From: JAAUSY01 sp964526735
GTDB lineage: Bacteria > Chloroflexota > Chloroflexia > Chloroflexales > Chloroflexaceae
Reading direction: 5' to 3'
Assembly: GCA_964526735.1 (NCBI GenBank)
Contig: CAZGLO010000011.1
Location: 1 to 62,056 of the forward strand
DNA length: 62,056 nucleotides
Shown here: positions 33,922 through 42,873 of the stretch, one piece after another
Position numbering within the stretch: the stretch's first letter is position 1
How the letters are laid out: each line of letters opens with the position of its first letter
Program-made: the position numbers and the translations under genes
The notes under the pieces: generated by a model
Told to the model about the DNA's origin: nothing
Databases searched by the model: none
The model's input: the letters and a program-made list of their open reading frames with translations, nothing else

Positions 33922-35295
33922 TTACGGTTGCTCAAACGACCGTTCTCGCTTGATGCGCCGGTAGAGAAATATCGATGTGATGGCCAACGATACGAAATAG
34001 ACTGCCGAGGTCGAGAGCGCGATTCCGGCTAATCCAAAAAGACGCATGAAGATAAGGTTAAAGAGGATGTTGGCAATAAGATTGATACCGGCGACTATCA
34101 TCATGATCTTGTTTTCCTTCAATGTAGCCATCAAGCGCGCTACGACAATACTCACTACATAGAAGGGGATTTGCAGAGCATACATTGCCTGAACCTGTCC
34201 CACAACCTCCACATCATCGCTGGTAAATGCTCCTCGCTGGAAGATAAGTGCTACGATTGGCTCGGACACGAAAAACAACCCAATCGAGACCGGAATAGTG
34301 ACTATCAAAATCAGCGAGAGGTAGGTTCGGAGCGTGTGTAAAACTCCATTCCAGTTTCGGGTGGCGACCATTTGGGAGAAATGTGGTACGACTGCTGTGC
34401 CAATTGACATCGAAAGAAGCCCTAGCACAAGCGCAATCACCTTTTTGCCATACATCAGCATCGCCACGCTCCCCGATCCAAGCATCGCAGCCATTGTCCC
34501 ATCCACAAGATCGGTGTTGCTCATCAAGAATGCTCCCGCCAACCGCGGGATAAACTGCCCAATGACATCTTTCATCGGCGCGGTGAAGCCATACCACTTT
34601 GGCCGCAGAGTAACATGGAGACGGGAAAGCTGCCAAGCCAACGCAATTACCTGTAGAAAGTAGCCAATGACCATCCCAAGAGCCAGCGCGTAGATGCCCC
34701 ACAGATGACCAAGTATCACCAAACACACAACCATCATCAGCGAGACGATGCCGGGGGAAATAGCCGGAAGAGCAAATCGTTCGTATACATTGATCACTGA
34801 CGATAGAAATAAGGACATCCCGCCAACAAGCATGCTCAAAACGAGGATGAGAAAGAGGTATTGGGTTAGTGCGAGCTTGTCGGGGCCAAAACTCGACCCC
34901 AGCAAAGGGAGGAGGACGGGGGAAAGGGCAGCTAATACCACTGAAATTGCCGCCAAAAGCACAATCCCAAGGGTCAATACGCCCGACAATAGCCGTGATG
35001 CAGCATCTTCTCCTTCTTTCTCTCGAATCTCAACATAGACAGGGACAAAAGCCATGCGCAAAGCCCTCGCAATCATCTCCTGTACCATGTTTGGCAATAG
35101 CAGAGCGATGTAAAAGGCATCAAGTGCATCGTTTGCCCCAAAGTGATAGGCAATCGCAATGTCCTTGAGAAAACCAACCACCTTCGTGATGATGGTCATA
35201 GCGCCAACCACCACCGCCGCGCCAAAGATCCGACGATTGACCGAGGCAGACATCCAACGGTTCCAGAAACTCTGTACCTTCGCTAGTGGATGCAT
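33922..35295 (-). CDS. MurJ/Wzx-type lipid-linked oligosaccharide flippase
   Basis: This 457-residue protein has about 14 transmembrane helices and the MurJ/MviN signature region KDIAIAYHFGANDALDAFYIA with ALRMAFVPVY following. Within a polysaccharide locus it more likely flips a repeat unit (Wzx role) than lipid II, although MurJ itself cannot be ruled out. It is the first gene of the minus-strand operon. ATG 35295 is preferred because GGGAG lies in front; a GTG six bases earlier is possible. Confidence 0.88.
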   Translation of the reverse strand: MHPLAKVQSFWNRWMSASVNRRIFGAAVVVGAMTIITKVVGFLKDIAIAYHFGANDALDAFYIALLLPNMVQEMIARALRMAFVPVYVEIREKEGEDAASRLLSGVLTLGIVLLAAISVVLAALSPVLLPLLGSSFGPDKLALTQYLFLILVLSMLVGGMSLFLSSVINVYERFALPAISPGIVSLMMVVCLVILGHLWGIYALALGMVIGYFLQVIALAWQLSRLHVTLRPKWYGFTAPMKDVIGQFIPRLAGAFLMSNTDLVDGTMAAMLGSGSVAMLMYGKKVIALVLGLLSMSIGTAVVPHFSQMVATRNWNGVLHTLRTYLSLILIVTIPVSIGLFFVSEPIVALIFQRGAFTSDDVEVVGQVQAMYALQIPFYVVSIVVARLMATLKENKIMMIVAGINLIANILFNLIFMRLFGLAGIALSTSAVYFVSLAITSIFLYRRIKRERSFEQP

Positions 35296-35573
35296 TACCA
35301 CTCCCGATACTTACTCTTGCCTGTTTTGGCCGATACCAAAGCGAAAAACAACTATGGGATCAGCAAATACTTTCCCTTGTCTATAAGGAAGTAGATTGCA
35401 GCAGGATAGAGGCGACATTGTGGTTTAGATTGTGGTTTAGATAGAGCGGTAGCGTTGAACAAAAACCGCTCATCATTTATAATACCACACTCGCATCCGC
35501 CCAAAAACACAAACCTTAACGATATCGTGACAGATGGGTGAAGGAGAGGGCGTTTTGTTCTCCTGCTCCTGCG
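35296..35573. other. Divergent intergenic region, flippase / secG
   Basis: No gene is seen. It includes two copies of tgtggtttagat in tandem near 35420-35443. It should hold the promoter of the polysaccharide operon on the minus strand, but I could not fix one with confidence. Confidence 0.5.
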
Positions 35574-35603
35574 TTGTTGAAAAACACAAGGTTGTGATAT
35601 GAT
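35574..35603 (+). promoter_or_regulatory. secG promoter
   Basis: TTGTTG (35574-35579) and TATGAT (35598-35603) with an 18-base spacer, about 60 bases before the start codon. Confidence 0.5.
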
Positions 35604-35663
35604 GGAGGAGGATTTCACTCTATATCTTTTTTGAGTATATTTACCTAGAAAGTGGCAGAGAGC

Positions 35664-35873
35664 ATGCAGACTGCACTGTACACGGCCCAAATCATCGTCA
35701 GTGTTGTGTTAATTATTCTTGTGGTAATACAGTCCCGTACGGGTATGCAAGATACGGGTTCTATTTCTACCACGCGCCGCGGACTCGAAAAGACTTTGCA
35801 TGATACGACGATTGCGACTTCGGCGATTTTTCTCTTTCTGGCGCTCGTCAACAGCCTCCCTCTCTTAGACTAA
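35664..35873 (+). CDS. secG: Protein translocase subunit SecG
   Basis: This 69-residue protein has two transmembrane helices and the SecG pattern: a first helix ending in VIQSRTG, a short G-M-Q-D-T-G-S loop, R-R-G-L-E-K, then ATSAIFLFLALVNSL. SecG assists the SecYEG protein channel. ATG 35664 is chosen; a GTG at 35652 in frame adds four residues and is equally possible. The preceding region carries its own promoter. Confidence 0.9.
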   Translation: MQTALYTAQIIVSVVLIILVVIQSRTGMQDTGSISTTRRGLEKTLHDTTIATSAIFLFLALVNSLPLLD

Positions 35874-35932
35874 TAGACTATCTCTAGACTAGACTAACTC
35901 TAGACTAGACTATCTCTAGACTAATAGACGAA
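35867..35932. repeat. Short AT-rich tagact/ctagact repeat after secG
   Basis: Repeated ctagact, aatagact and tatct words form about five irregular units directly after the secG stop codon. CTAG palindromes recur, so the transcript could fold locally. Confidence 0.75.
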
Positions 35933-36011
35933 CTCCCCCTGCGGGAGGCCTACTACTCCCAAGAAGACTCACTTGAACAGACAGAGAAATTAGAAACAGA
36001 AACATTCAATT

Positions 36012-37679
36012 ATGGCGCGACGTATTCGCTGGCAGATTGTCATTGCAGTGACCAGTGGGTTTCTGGTGACGGTGCTATTGGGTGGGCTTGCCTTCTCAAC
36101 CACCACCGTCTCTCGCCCACTGGCTGGTGGCACCTACACCGAGGCGGTGGTTGGCACTCCTACCCACATCATCCCCCTCCTCAACGACCCGCTGGCCGAC
36201 CCCATAGGGCGTGATATCATCGCGCTTCTCTTTGATGGCTTGACTCAGGTGGGGGTAGATGGTTTAGTTGAGCCAGCGCTCGCTAGCCAATGGACAATCT
36301 CTGAGGATGGCAAGACCTATACTTTCAATCTTCGGCGCGATGTGGTGTGGCACGATGGGAAGCCGTTCCAGGCGGATGATGTCATTTTTACGATTGAAGC
36401 AATACAAGGGGCGGGGTTTGCGGGCGACGCTTCTCTTGCCACCCTCTGGCGCAACGTACTCGTTGACCGTGTTGATGATTACACGGTGAAGTTCACCCTC
36501 AATGCGCCATACGCCCGTTTTCTTGACGATATGCGTTTGCCTATCTTGCCCGCCCACCTGCTTGAGGCAGATGACATGCAAACATGGGCATCGTCGCCGT
36601 TTGCCCAACATCCCATTGGCACAGGGCCGTTTCAGCTTGAGACAATAACGGCAAGCGGGGCGTTGCTCAAGGCCAACCCAAGCTACTTTGCGGGGATGCC
36701 GTTTTTGCAGCAGGTGCAACTGCGGTTTATTGACACCCCACAAGTCGCTCTTTCCTCGCTCCTCCACCGCGAAGTGCAAACAGCGGGTATGCGTGCATCG
36801 CCAGAGCTAGAGCAGGTAGCGCTTCCCCGTACTGTGGCTCGTGAACGAGTACCGCTTGATGAGTATGCCGTTCTGACCTTCAACCTCCGCCAGCCCCCAC
36901 TCAATCAGCTTGAGCTGCGGCGAGGACTCGCATATGGCCTCGATAAAGATCGGCTCATCGCCGATGGGGTGGGCGGTTCGGCAATGCGCCTTGACACGCC
37001 CATTTTGCCTGGGTGGTGGGCCTACGACCCAACTGCAACCTGGTATGCGTACGACACCTCGCTTGCGCAACAGGCCATTGAGCGCGCTGGTTACCGCATT
37101 ACGGCGGAGGGTGTCCAAGATGGCAGTGGGCAACGACTGATATTGCCACTCATCACCGACGCGGAACCAATGCGAGTTGCCGCGGCGGAATATGTTGCGA
37201 TGCAGTGGCGTGAATTGGGGATAGAGGTGCAGGTGGAGGTGCTAGAGCGGGAGGTGCTTCGCCAACGCTTGAGAGATCACACCTTCACGATGGTGCTACA
37301 CGGATGGGCGCGGCTTGGCCTTGACCCTGATGTCTTTGAGCTGTGGCATTCAACGCAGGCGGGCGATGGGCTTAACTATGCGGGGTTGCGAGATGACAAT
37401 ATCGATAGGGCATTGGCCAATGGGCGTACCGAGAGCGATATGGTCGTTCGAGGTGAGTATTATGCCGATTTCCAGCAGAGGTGGATAGAACTTGTGCCCA
37501 GTATCACCCTCTACCAGCCGACCTACCTCTTCAATGCCAGCGAACAAGTACATGGGTATCACCTTGGGGGGAGTTCGGTGAAAGACCATTCGCTTTTGGT
37601 GGGGCGGGAAGACCGCTATCGTACCGTGGTTGAGTGGTTTGTGAATAGTTCGCGCGAAATACAAGGAACATTGCGCTAG
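36012..37679 (+). CDS. ABC transporter substrate-binding protein, family 5 (oligopeptide type)
   Basis: This 555-residue extracytoplasmic protein has an N-terminal hydrophobic anchor/signal (residues 8-30, no lipobox cysteine) and a complete SBP_bac_5 domain. The domain shows GGTYTEAVVGTPTHIIPLL, L-A-S-Q-W-T-I-S-E-D-G-K-T-Y-T-F, DVVWHDGKPFQADDV and late YQPTYLFNASEQVHGYHLGG. It would bind peptides or similar solutes. No permease or ATPase gene is next to it, which is unusual; partners must be elsewhere. It is a single-gene unit ending convergent to a kinase gene. Confidence 0.92.
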   Translation: MARRIRWQIVIAVTSGFLVTVLLGGLAFSTTTVSRPLAGGTYTEAVVGTPTHIIPLLNDPLADPIGRDIIALLFDGLTQVGVDGLVEPALASQWTISEDGKTYTFNLRRDVVWHDGKPFQADDVIFTIEAIQGAGFAGDASLATLWRNVLVDRVDDYTVKFTLNAPYARFLDDMRLPILPAHLLEADDMQTWASSPFAQHPIGTGPFQLETITASGALLKANPSYFAGMPFLQQVQLRFIDTPQVALSSLLHREVQTAGMRASPELEQVALPRTVARERVPLDEYAVLTFNLRQPPLNQLELRRGLAYGLDKDRLIADGVGGSAMRLDTPILPGWWAYDPTATWYAYDTSLAQQAIERAGYRITAEGVQDGSGQRLILPLITDAEPMRVAAAEYVAMQWRELGIEVQVEVLEREVLRQRLRDHTFTMVLHGWARLGLDPDVFELWHSTQAGDGLNYAGLRDDNIDRALANGRTESDMVVRGEYYADFQQRWIELVPSITLYQPTYLFNASEQVHGYHLGGSSVKDHSLLVGREDRYRTVVEWFVNSSREIQGTLR

Positions 37680-37781
37680 CCACTCGCCAGCCACAAGTGG
37701 TGTACCAGCCATCAGAGAGGAGAAGGCCACAACAAAGGAGGAGAGAGGCGGGCGTGGTAGGAGTTCACTCCCGCCCGCGGC

Positions 37782-40244
37782 CTACTCTGCCGCGACTGGT
37801 TCGCGCATCGGCAGCGTAAAGAGAAAGCGATTGCCCCGTTCTTCATCGCTCTCAACCCAGATATGCCCCCCATGTAGCAAGACAAACTTCTGGCTGAGGT
37901 AGAGGCCAAGGCCGAGGCCTTCTGCCCGTCGACCGTGCCCCCGAAAATAGCGTTGAAAGAGCATTTTGCGCTGCTCTTCGGGGATGGGTGCCCCTCTATT
38001 ACACACACAGATGAGTAATTCCTGCGAAGCCTCTGCGAATGACACGGCGGGATCTTCGTCTTGCTGTTCTGATTGTGCTCGTTCACGGGTGTCAAGCGTG
38101 ACCGTGATACTTGTTTCCTGCGGGCTATATTTGATGGCATTGCCGACTAAGTTCGTCAATACTTGGCGGATGCGCATCTGGTCGCAATATACGAAGAGCG
38201 ATTCAAAGGTGGTTTCAAGCAACAACGCACGATTTGCCGCCCCCGGCCGCTGTTGATCCAGTACTTGCGTGATGAGATTGACCAGGTTGACGTGCTGCAG
38301 CTGCAAATCAACCCGCCCCGCGTCCAGCCGGGAGACATCAAGCAGATTATCGACCATGCGCAGCATATGGCTCACTTGCTGCGACAAGATAGTCAGCCCC
38401 CGGAGGTCACTCGACTCACTCCGTTCGCGTTCGCGTTTGAGGAGCATATCGGCATAGCCCCGCACCGACGCAAGTGGGCTGCGAAGCTCGTGCGCGGCGA
38501 TGGCAAGAAACTCATCTTTGGCCCGCTCAAGCCGTTGATGAGCGGTGATATCGCGGAAGGTGACAACCGCCCCCTCCAATGTACCGCCGGTATCGGTATA
38601 GGTCGGTGAGCCGCTGAAGCTCATAATACTGTTTTCGCCACTCGCCCCGCGCAGCATCACGCGGTAGTCGTGGAAGACCTCGCCGCAGAGGGCCTTGGCC
38701 ATGGGGATCTGCTCTACTGACAATGGCTCATGTTCAAGATTACGGATATTGTAAAATGTAGACATCTCTTCAAACGGCTGGTGGAAGGGGATGGCGTCCA
38801 GTTTGAGCAGTGTCATTGCCGCCTCATTCGCCAACGCAAGCTGCCCCTTGCTATTGCACAACATCACGCCTTCAGCAATGCTGTTGATGACCGTATCGAG
38901 CTTGCGTCGCTCAATCTGGCTCACCTCGTAGAGCCGCACATTCGCAATCGCAAACCCGACTTGGTTACTGAGCGGGATAAGCGATGCGGTATTGATTTCG
39001 CGGTGCAGTAGCGTTGTGCCATACAGCCCCAACACCCCCACCACCGTCCCGCCCGCCAGCAGCGGCAAGTAGGTACAGCTTTCCAGCCCGCTGGCGATGA
39101 GTGGTTCTTCGCCGCGCTCCTCAATGAGGGGGCGGGTGGAGGGTTGGCCATAACGCACCACCTCCTCGCAAAAGGCCCCCGCCACCGGCATAGAGCGCAC
39201 CGCCTCAACGTATTCTTCAGGGATATTCTGATAGCTGCCAAGTGTGAGTTGTTCTTGGGTTGGGTCGAGCAGCATGATCAGGCCGGAAGAGACCGGCAGC
39301 ATCGTCAGCACCACCTCAAGCACACTCCGCATGAGGTCTTGGAGGTCGGTGGCGGTGCCGATGGCATTCACCACGGCGTCAAACGACTCTAGCCGCCGAC
39401 ATTGCTGCACCCGCTCGCCATATTCCGCCGCATTCTTAATAGTCGTGGCAATGAGGCCGCCGAAGGTACGCAAAAGTTGTTCGCACTGCGGCGAGAGCGG
39501 CTGAAGAACCTCGTACATCGCTTGATCGGGCTTGTCCTGTCCCTCATTGTTCCCTGCATAGTTCCCTGTATAGTTCCCTGCATCGTTCCCTGTATACTCA
39601 ATCGGGGGGCAGGGAAGTGGAGTGAAGAGCTGTAGCACGCCAACAAGCTCTTGCTCAAAGACGAGGGGGATAGAGAGAACACGTAAGGTGTGGGGCAATC
39701 GCTCTGCGAGCAACTCGATCAGGTGTTTATTTTGGGTATGGATGAGTGGGGAAATCTCTTGATACCCGCTCTGTGTTTCGGCATAGTGGAGGGTAATATC
39801 ATGGTGCGAGTGGCTGCCAAGGAGATCGGTGGGGGAGAGGGAACTCTCACGAAGCATTTCGGCTGTGGAGAAATCAAGCTCGAACCCAGAAAGCGAGACA
39901 AGGCGAAGTTTGCTGGCGCGGCGCTCTTGGAGCCATAGCATGCTTGCCTGCGCAGACGGCAGCGTGTGGACAACATGCTCCGCGATACTCGCCAATAATG
40001 TCTTGCTATCAAGTGTCGCAACCAACCGCGTCGCAGTGGCGAGAAGGCGGATAAAGTCGTCAGTGATCACTCTGTCAGCTAAAGCAGACAGCTTCTCAGG
40101 ACACGCTCCGCCCATCGGCGCACGTTCTGTCCTGACGGCTCGATCCGAGCCGTAATGGTCTTGATACGCTTGATTTTGATCCTGGTCTTGGTCTTCTCCC
40201 ACCCGCTGCCGCTCAACCGCTTCATCTACTGGTTCGTTATTCAT
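37782..40244 (-). CDS. GAF-GAF-PAS sensor histidine kinase
   Basis: This 820-residue soluble kinase has two GAF domains (about 65-275, the first interrupted by a Y-T-G-N-x-A-G-N repeat near 215-235, and 290-440) and a PAS domain (450-570). HisKA has His585 (AIAAHELRSPLASVRG) and HATPase_c has NLVGNAIKYSP and EGLGLGLYLSQ. The G1 box reads C-N-R-G-A-P-I-P, the Asn-containing variant known from many active kinases. GAGGGG lies just before ATG 40244. It follows the epimerase gene with a 23-bp gap on the same strand. No receiver gene is adjacent. Confidence 0.9.
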   Translation of the reverse strand: MNNEPVDEAVERQRVGEDQDQDQNQAYQDHYGSDRAVRTERAPMGGACPEKLSALADRVITDDFIRLLATATRLVATLDSKTLLASIAEHVVHTLPSAQASMLWLQERRASKLRLVSLSGFELDFSTAEMLRESSLSPTDLLGSHSHHDITLHYAETQSGYQEISPLIHTQNKHLIELLAERLPHTLRVLSIPLVFEQELVGVLQLFTPLPCPPIEYTGNDAGNYTGNYAGNNEGQDKPDQAMYEVLQPLSPQCEQLLRTFGGLIATTIKNAAEYGERVQQCRRLESFDAVVNAIGTATDLQDLMRSVLEVVLTMLPVSSGLIMLLDPTQEQLTLGSYQNIPEEYVEAVRSMPVAGAFCEEVVRYGQPSTRPLIEERGEEPLIASGLESCTYLPLLAGGTVVGVLGLYGTTLLHREINTASLIPLSNQVGFAIANVRLYEVSQIERRKLDTVINSIAEGVMLCNSKGQLALANEAAMTLLKLDAIPFHQPFEEMSTFYNIRNLEHEPLSVEQIPMAKALCGEVFHDYRVMLRGASGENSIMSFSGSPTYTDTGGTLEGAVVTFRDITAHQRLERAKDEFLAIAAHELRSPLASVRGYADMLLKRERERSESSDLRGLTILSQQVSHMLRMVDNLLDVSRLDAGRVDLQLQHVNLVNLITQVLDQQRPGAANRALLLETTFESLFVYCDQMRIRQVLTNLVGNAIKYSPQETSITVTLDTRERAQSEQQDEDPAVSFAEASQELLICVCNRGAPIPEEQRKMLFQRYFRGHGRRAEGLGLGLYLSQKFVLLHGGHIWVESDEERGNRFLFTLPMREPVAAE
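39549..39596. repeat. 12-bp tandem repeat in the kinase gene
   Basis: Four copies of gttccctg(c/t)ata, the third ending atc, encode the Y-T-G-N / Y-A-G-N insertion in the first GAF domain. Confidence 0.93.
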
Positions 40245-40267
40245 TATCCCCTCATGACCCCATCTAC

Positions 40268-41209
40268 TCACCCCGCGTGCTCCTTTGACCAAGCTACCGC
40301 ACGAGTGATCCCCTCTTCCAAGTCGACCTGCGGATTATAACCAAGCAGTTCACGGGCAAGCGAGATATCAGCAATGTAGTGAGTAACCTCGCCAGGCAAC
40401 TTGGTTGGCTGAACTTTGATCTCCGGCGTGATGTCAAGGGCCTTCCCCACCAGTTCAGCCATACGGACAAGCGTATTGCCTTCACCGTAGGCGAGGTTGA
40501 TCGTCCGATTGTAGACTTTTCCTGCCAGCAAGTGTTCCATCCCCAAGATAACCCCACTCACACAGTCGTCCACATAGGTGAAGTCGAGGACTTTCTCGCC
40601 GCCAAAGACTGTCACCGGCTCACTGCGTAACATACGCTGGATAAAGAGCGGGATCACCCGTTCCATGCGCTCAATATCGTTGTCGAAACGGCCATAGACG
40701 TTGGAAAAGCGGAAAATCAGGTAGCGGATCCCGTAGCATCGGGCATAAGAGTAGATAAATGCCTCTCCCGATATCTTGCTGGCAGAGTAGGGACTCTCTG
40801 TGAACTGGAAATGTGCCTGCTCTTCTTCGGTCATATAGCGATGAATATCACCATAGACCTCGCGGGAGGAGGAAAAGATGATGGGAACGTTATTTGCGCG
40901 ACAATATTCGAGCACATTGAACGTGACGATGGTATTTTCAAGCGCGCGGTGGGGGAGACGAACCAATTCGTGGACTTTGGCGTTGGCCGCAAAGTGTACG
41001 ACCAAGTCGCAGGGCGGGTATTTCGCGCCGCCAATGCCGCCCTCAAAGTCGCGGTAGGGCGCAGATAGGTCTTGTAACATCGTTGGAAAGGCGTCTGTCC
41101 ATGTGTTCATACGCCGATCAACGCCAAACACCGTGTGCCCCGCCTCTAGAAGCCGCAGAGCAAGATTCGTACCTATTTGACCGCTCGAGCCAGTGATAAG
41201 AATGCGCAT
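40268..41209 (-). CDS. NAD-dependent sugar-nucleotide epimerase/dehydratase (extended SDR)
   Basis: This 313-residue enzyme has a Rossmann GSSGQIG at residues 7-13, SSSREVYG, catalytic YSASK and FRFSNVYGRFD. It is similar to UDP-glucose 4-epimerase-type proteins. The substrate is not evident. ATG 41209 is chosen since the Rossmann motif then starts at the usual place. It is divergent from the acetyltransferase gene, and both may serve surface-sugar synthesis. Confidence 0.92.
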   Translation of the reverse strand: MRILITGSSGQIGTNLALRLLEAGHTVFGVDRRMNTWTDAFPTMLQDLSAPYRDFEGGIGGAKYPPCDLVVHFAANAKVHELVRLPHRALENTIVTFNVLEYCRANNVPIIFSSSREVYGDIHRYMTEEEQAHFQFTESPYSASKISGEAFIYSYARCYGIRYLIFRFSNVYGRFDNDIERMERVIPLFIQRMLRSEPVTVFGGEKVLDFTYVDDCVSGVILGMEHLLAGKVYNRTINLAYGEGNTLVRMAELVGKALDITPEIKVQPTKLPGEVTHYIADISLARELLGYNPQVDLEEGITRAVAWSKEHAG

Positions 41210-41439
41210 ATGGTGTCTATCTTTCACATACAGAGAGTCATACCCCGAATGGTTTTTGGGCAATATGTGCGTAGTGGGGCCGCAACCTCCGGTCTTGGTG
41301 GTTGATGATACATAAGTATGGTAGCACGAGCACGTGGTGTTGGCAAGATCGGGGCGGGAGAGTACATTTTTTTGAGCAAGCAGCCGATTTCGTGGTAGAC
41401 TATGAACCGATGGCCCATAACCACCAGAGGAATGAAACC

Positions 41440-42051
41440 ATGCGAACTGAGAAACAAAAGATGTTGGCGGGTGATCTCTACAACCCCGCCAACGACCCCG
41501 AACTCCAGAGCGATTATCTTCGCTGCCAACAACGCACCCACGCCTTCAACCACAGTGATCCGGCTGACCGGGAAGGGCGGCGGGCTATACTCAAAGAGCT
41601 ATTTGGGAGTATTGGCGAGAACGTGATTGTCACGCCGCCTATCCAGTGCGACTACGGTGTCAATACCTTTATCGGGGATGATGTGCTGATCAATTTCAAC
41701 TGCGTTATCCTTGATTGCACGACCGTGCGGATAGGGAATAACGTCTTGTTGGCCCCCAACGTCCAGCTCTACACTGCCTACCACCCCACCGACCCCGCGA
41801 TACGGCGGCAGCATCTGGAATGCGCGGCTCCCATCACGATAGGCGACAATGTGTGGGTAGGGGGCGGGGCGATTATTTGCCCTGGCGTCTCGATAGGCAG
41901 CAATACGACGATTGGGGCAGGGAGCGTGGTGGTGAATGATATCCCCGCCAACGTGGTGGCGGTGGGCAACCCATGTCGGGTGATCCGTGTGCTTGACGTG
42001 CCTGATGAGCAATCACCGGCACAAGCGCAGCAAGAAAGATCAGTAGAGTGA
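41440..42051 (+). CDS. Maltose O-acetyltransferase-like hexapeptide acetyltransferase
   Basis: This 203-residue protein starts with the maltose-acetyltransferase N-domain MRTEKQKMLAGDLYNP and continues in left-handed beta-helix hexapeptides. These include C-D-Y-G-V-N-T-F-I-G-D, TAYHPTDPAIRR with the likely catalytic His, and IGDNVWVGGGAIICPGVSIG. It would acetylate a sugar with acetyl-CoA. AGAGGA precedes ATG 41440; longer upstream frames have no signal. The C-terminus has a short extension compared with the usual 185 residues. Confidence 0.92.
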   Translation: MRTEKQKMLAGDLYNPANDPELQSDYLRCQQRTHAFNHSDPADREGRRAILKELFGSIGENVIVTPPIQCDYGVNTFIGDDVLINFNCVILDCTTVRIGNNVLLAPNVQLYTAYHPTDPAIRRQHLECAAPITIGDNVWVGGGAIICPGVSIGSNTTIGAGSVVVNDIPANVVAVGNPCRVIRVLDVPDEQSPAQAQQERSVE

Positions 42052-42053
42052 CT

Positions 42054-42090
42054 GCTCCCACCGCTAAAGCAGGTGGGGTTTACGGGCTTA
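42054..42090. mobile_element. Solitary IS200/IS605-like hairpin, related to window ends
   Basis: TCCCACCGCTAAAGC-AGGTGGGGTTTACGGGC forms a CCCACC/GGTGGG stem with inner GC pairs. It shares the words TCCCACCGCT, AAAGC, GGTGGG and GTTT with the 51-bp window ends but differs elsewhere. It begins right after the acetyltransferase stop and has no associated transposase; it is probably a leftover end or a non-autonomous element. Confidence 0.5.
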
Positions 42091-42123
42091 TTTCTAAATA
42101 CGGCAGAGGAAGGTAGGTGCTCT

Positions 42124-42873
42124 ATGTCGGAAGAACCCTCTAAAAAACGGAAAAAAGGCTCCGGTTGGCTCGGTATTTTGTTCTTTTTGCTCTTGTTTAT
42201 AGGGCCAAGCATTTCGCGGCCACTATCAAACTTCCTCGCGAACGCCTCGGGCGGGGCGTTGATCATTAGCCCCGATACGCTTTTGTTTGGCGGCTTCGCG
42301 CTGTTGATGATCCTTTCGATCCTCTTCAACGTGATTGGTAAGATGCAGGAGAGTGGTGATGCGACCAGTTCGATCCCATCCTTTGACGATCCCTCCTCTT
42401 CATCCTCCTCGTGGCCATCGTCCTCGTCCTCTTCATCCTCCTCGTGGCCATCGTCCTCGTCCTCCTCATCCTCCTCGTGGCCATCGTCCTCGTCCTCGTC
42501 CTCGTCCTCGTCGTGGGGAGGGGAGCCATCCACAGTGCCAACAGATGCCGCGAATACGTTTGACTTCTCATCCATCATCGACCGGCTTTCGGACGCTGCC
42601 CCAGAGGCCAAACCGCAAAAAAGCGGATGGTCAGGTTCTGTCTTTTCCCCGCGGCCCGCGGCGGAGTATTCAACAGCGTGGGACGAGGAAGGAGAGGAAG
42701 AGGTGTTGTCGTGGGGCAATAACTCATACATCAACAGCTTGCCCAAATCGCAACGTTCCCCCCACCTCCCCCCGCCCCCGAAATTCGAGTCGACAATCAA
42801 CGGGAAGGTGCTTGGGTGCGGCCTCGCCTTGGTTATGCTGATTGCGGGCGTGTTGGTTTCGCTATTCTTCTAG
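42124..42873 (+). CDS. Two-TM protein with Ser/Trp-Pro repeats
   Basis: I do not recognise a family for this 249-residue protein. It has a basic start (K-K-R-K-K-G), two hydrophobic helices (about 14-32 and 52-72), then a low-complexity section of about 45 residues made of an 11-residue unit rich in Ser with W-P-S (residues 90-135). An acidic/Pro stretch and a final hydrophobic segment (GCGLALVMLIAGVLVSLFF) follow. The repeat comes from a 33-bp DNA unit. It could be a surface-anchored or scaffold protein. AGGTAGG lies before ATG 42124, and its TAG is directly followed by the ATG of the methyltransferase. Confidence 0.75.
   Translation: MSEEPSKKRKKGSGWLGILFFLLLFIGPSISRPLSNFLANASGGALIISPDTLLFGGFALLMILSILFNVIGKMQESGDATSSIPSFDDPSSSSSSWPSSSSSSSSSWPSSSSSSSSSWPSSSSSSSSSSWGGEPSTVPTDAANTFDFSSIIDRLSDAAPEAKPQKSGWSGSVFSPRPAAEYSTAWDEEGEEEVLSWGNNSYINSLPKSQRSPHLPPPPKFESTINGKVLGCGLALVMLIAGVLVSLFF
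42401..42516. repeat. 33-bp tandem repeat, about 3.3 units
   Basis: Units begin catcctcctcgtggcca at 42401, 42434 and 42467 and decay into tcctcg triplets. The period preserves the frame of the Ser/Trp-Pro protein. Confidence 0.9.

Noticed and set aside
37966..38040. Inactive ATP-binding domain in the GAF-GAF-PAS kinase at 37782
   Set aside because: The N-R-G-A-P-I-P box differs from D-x-G-x-G but is a variant known in active kinases, and the N and G2 boxes are intact.
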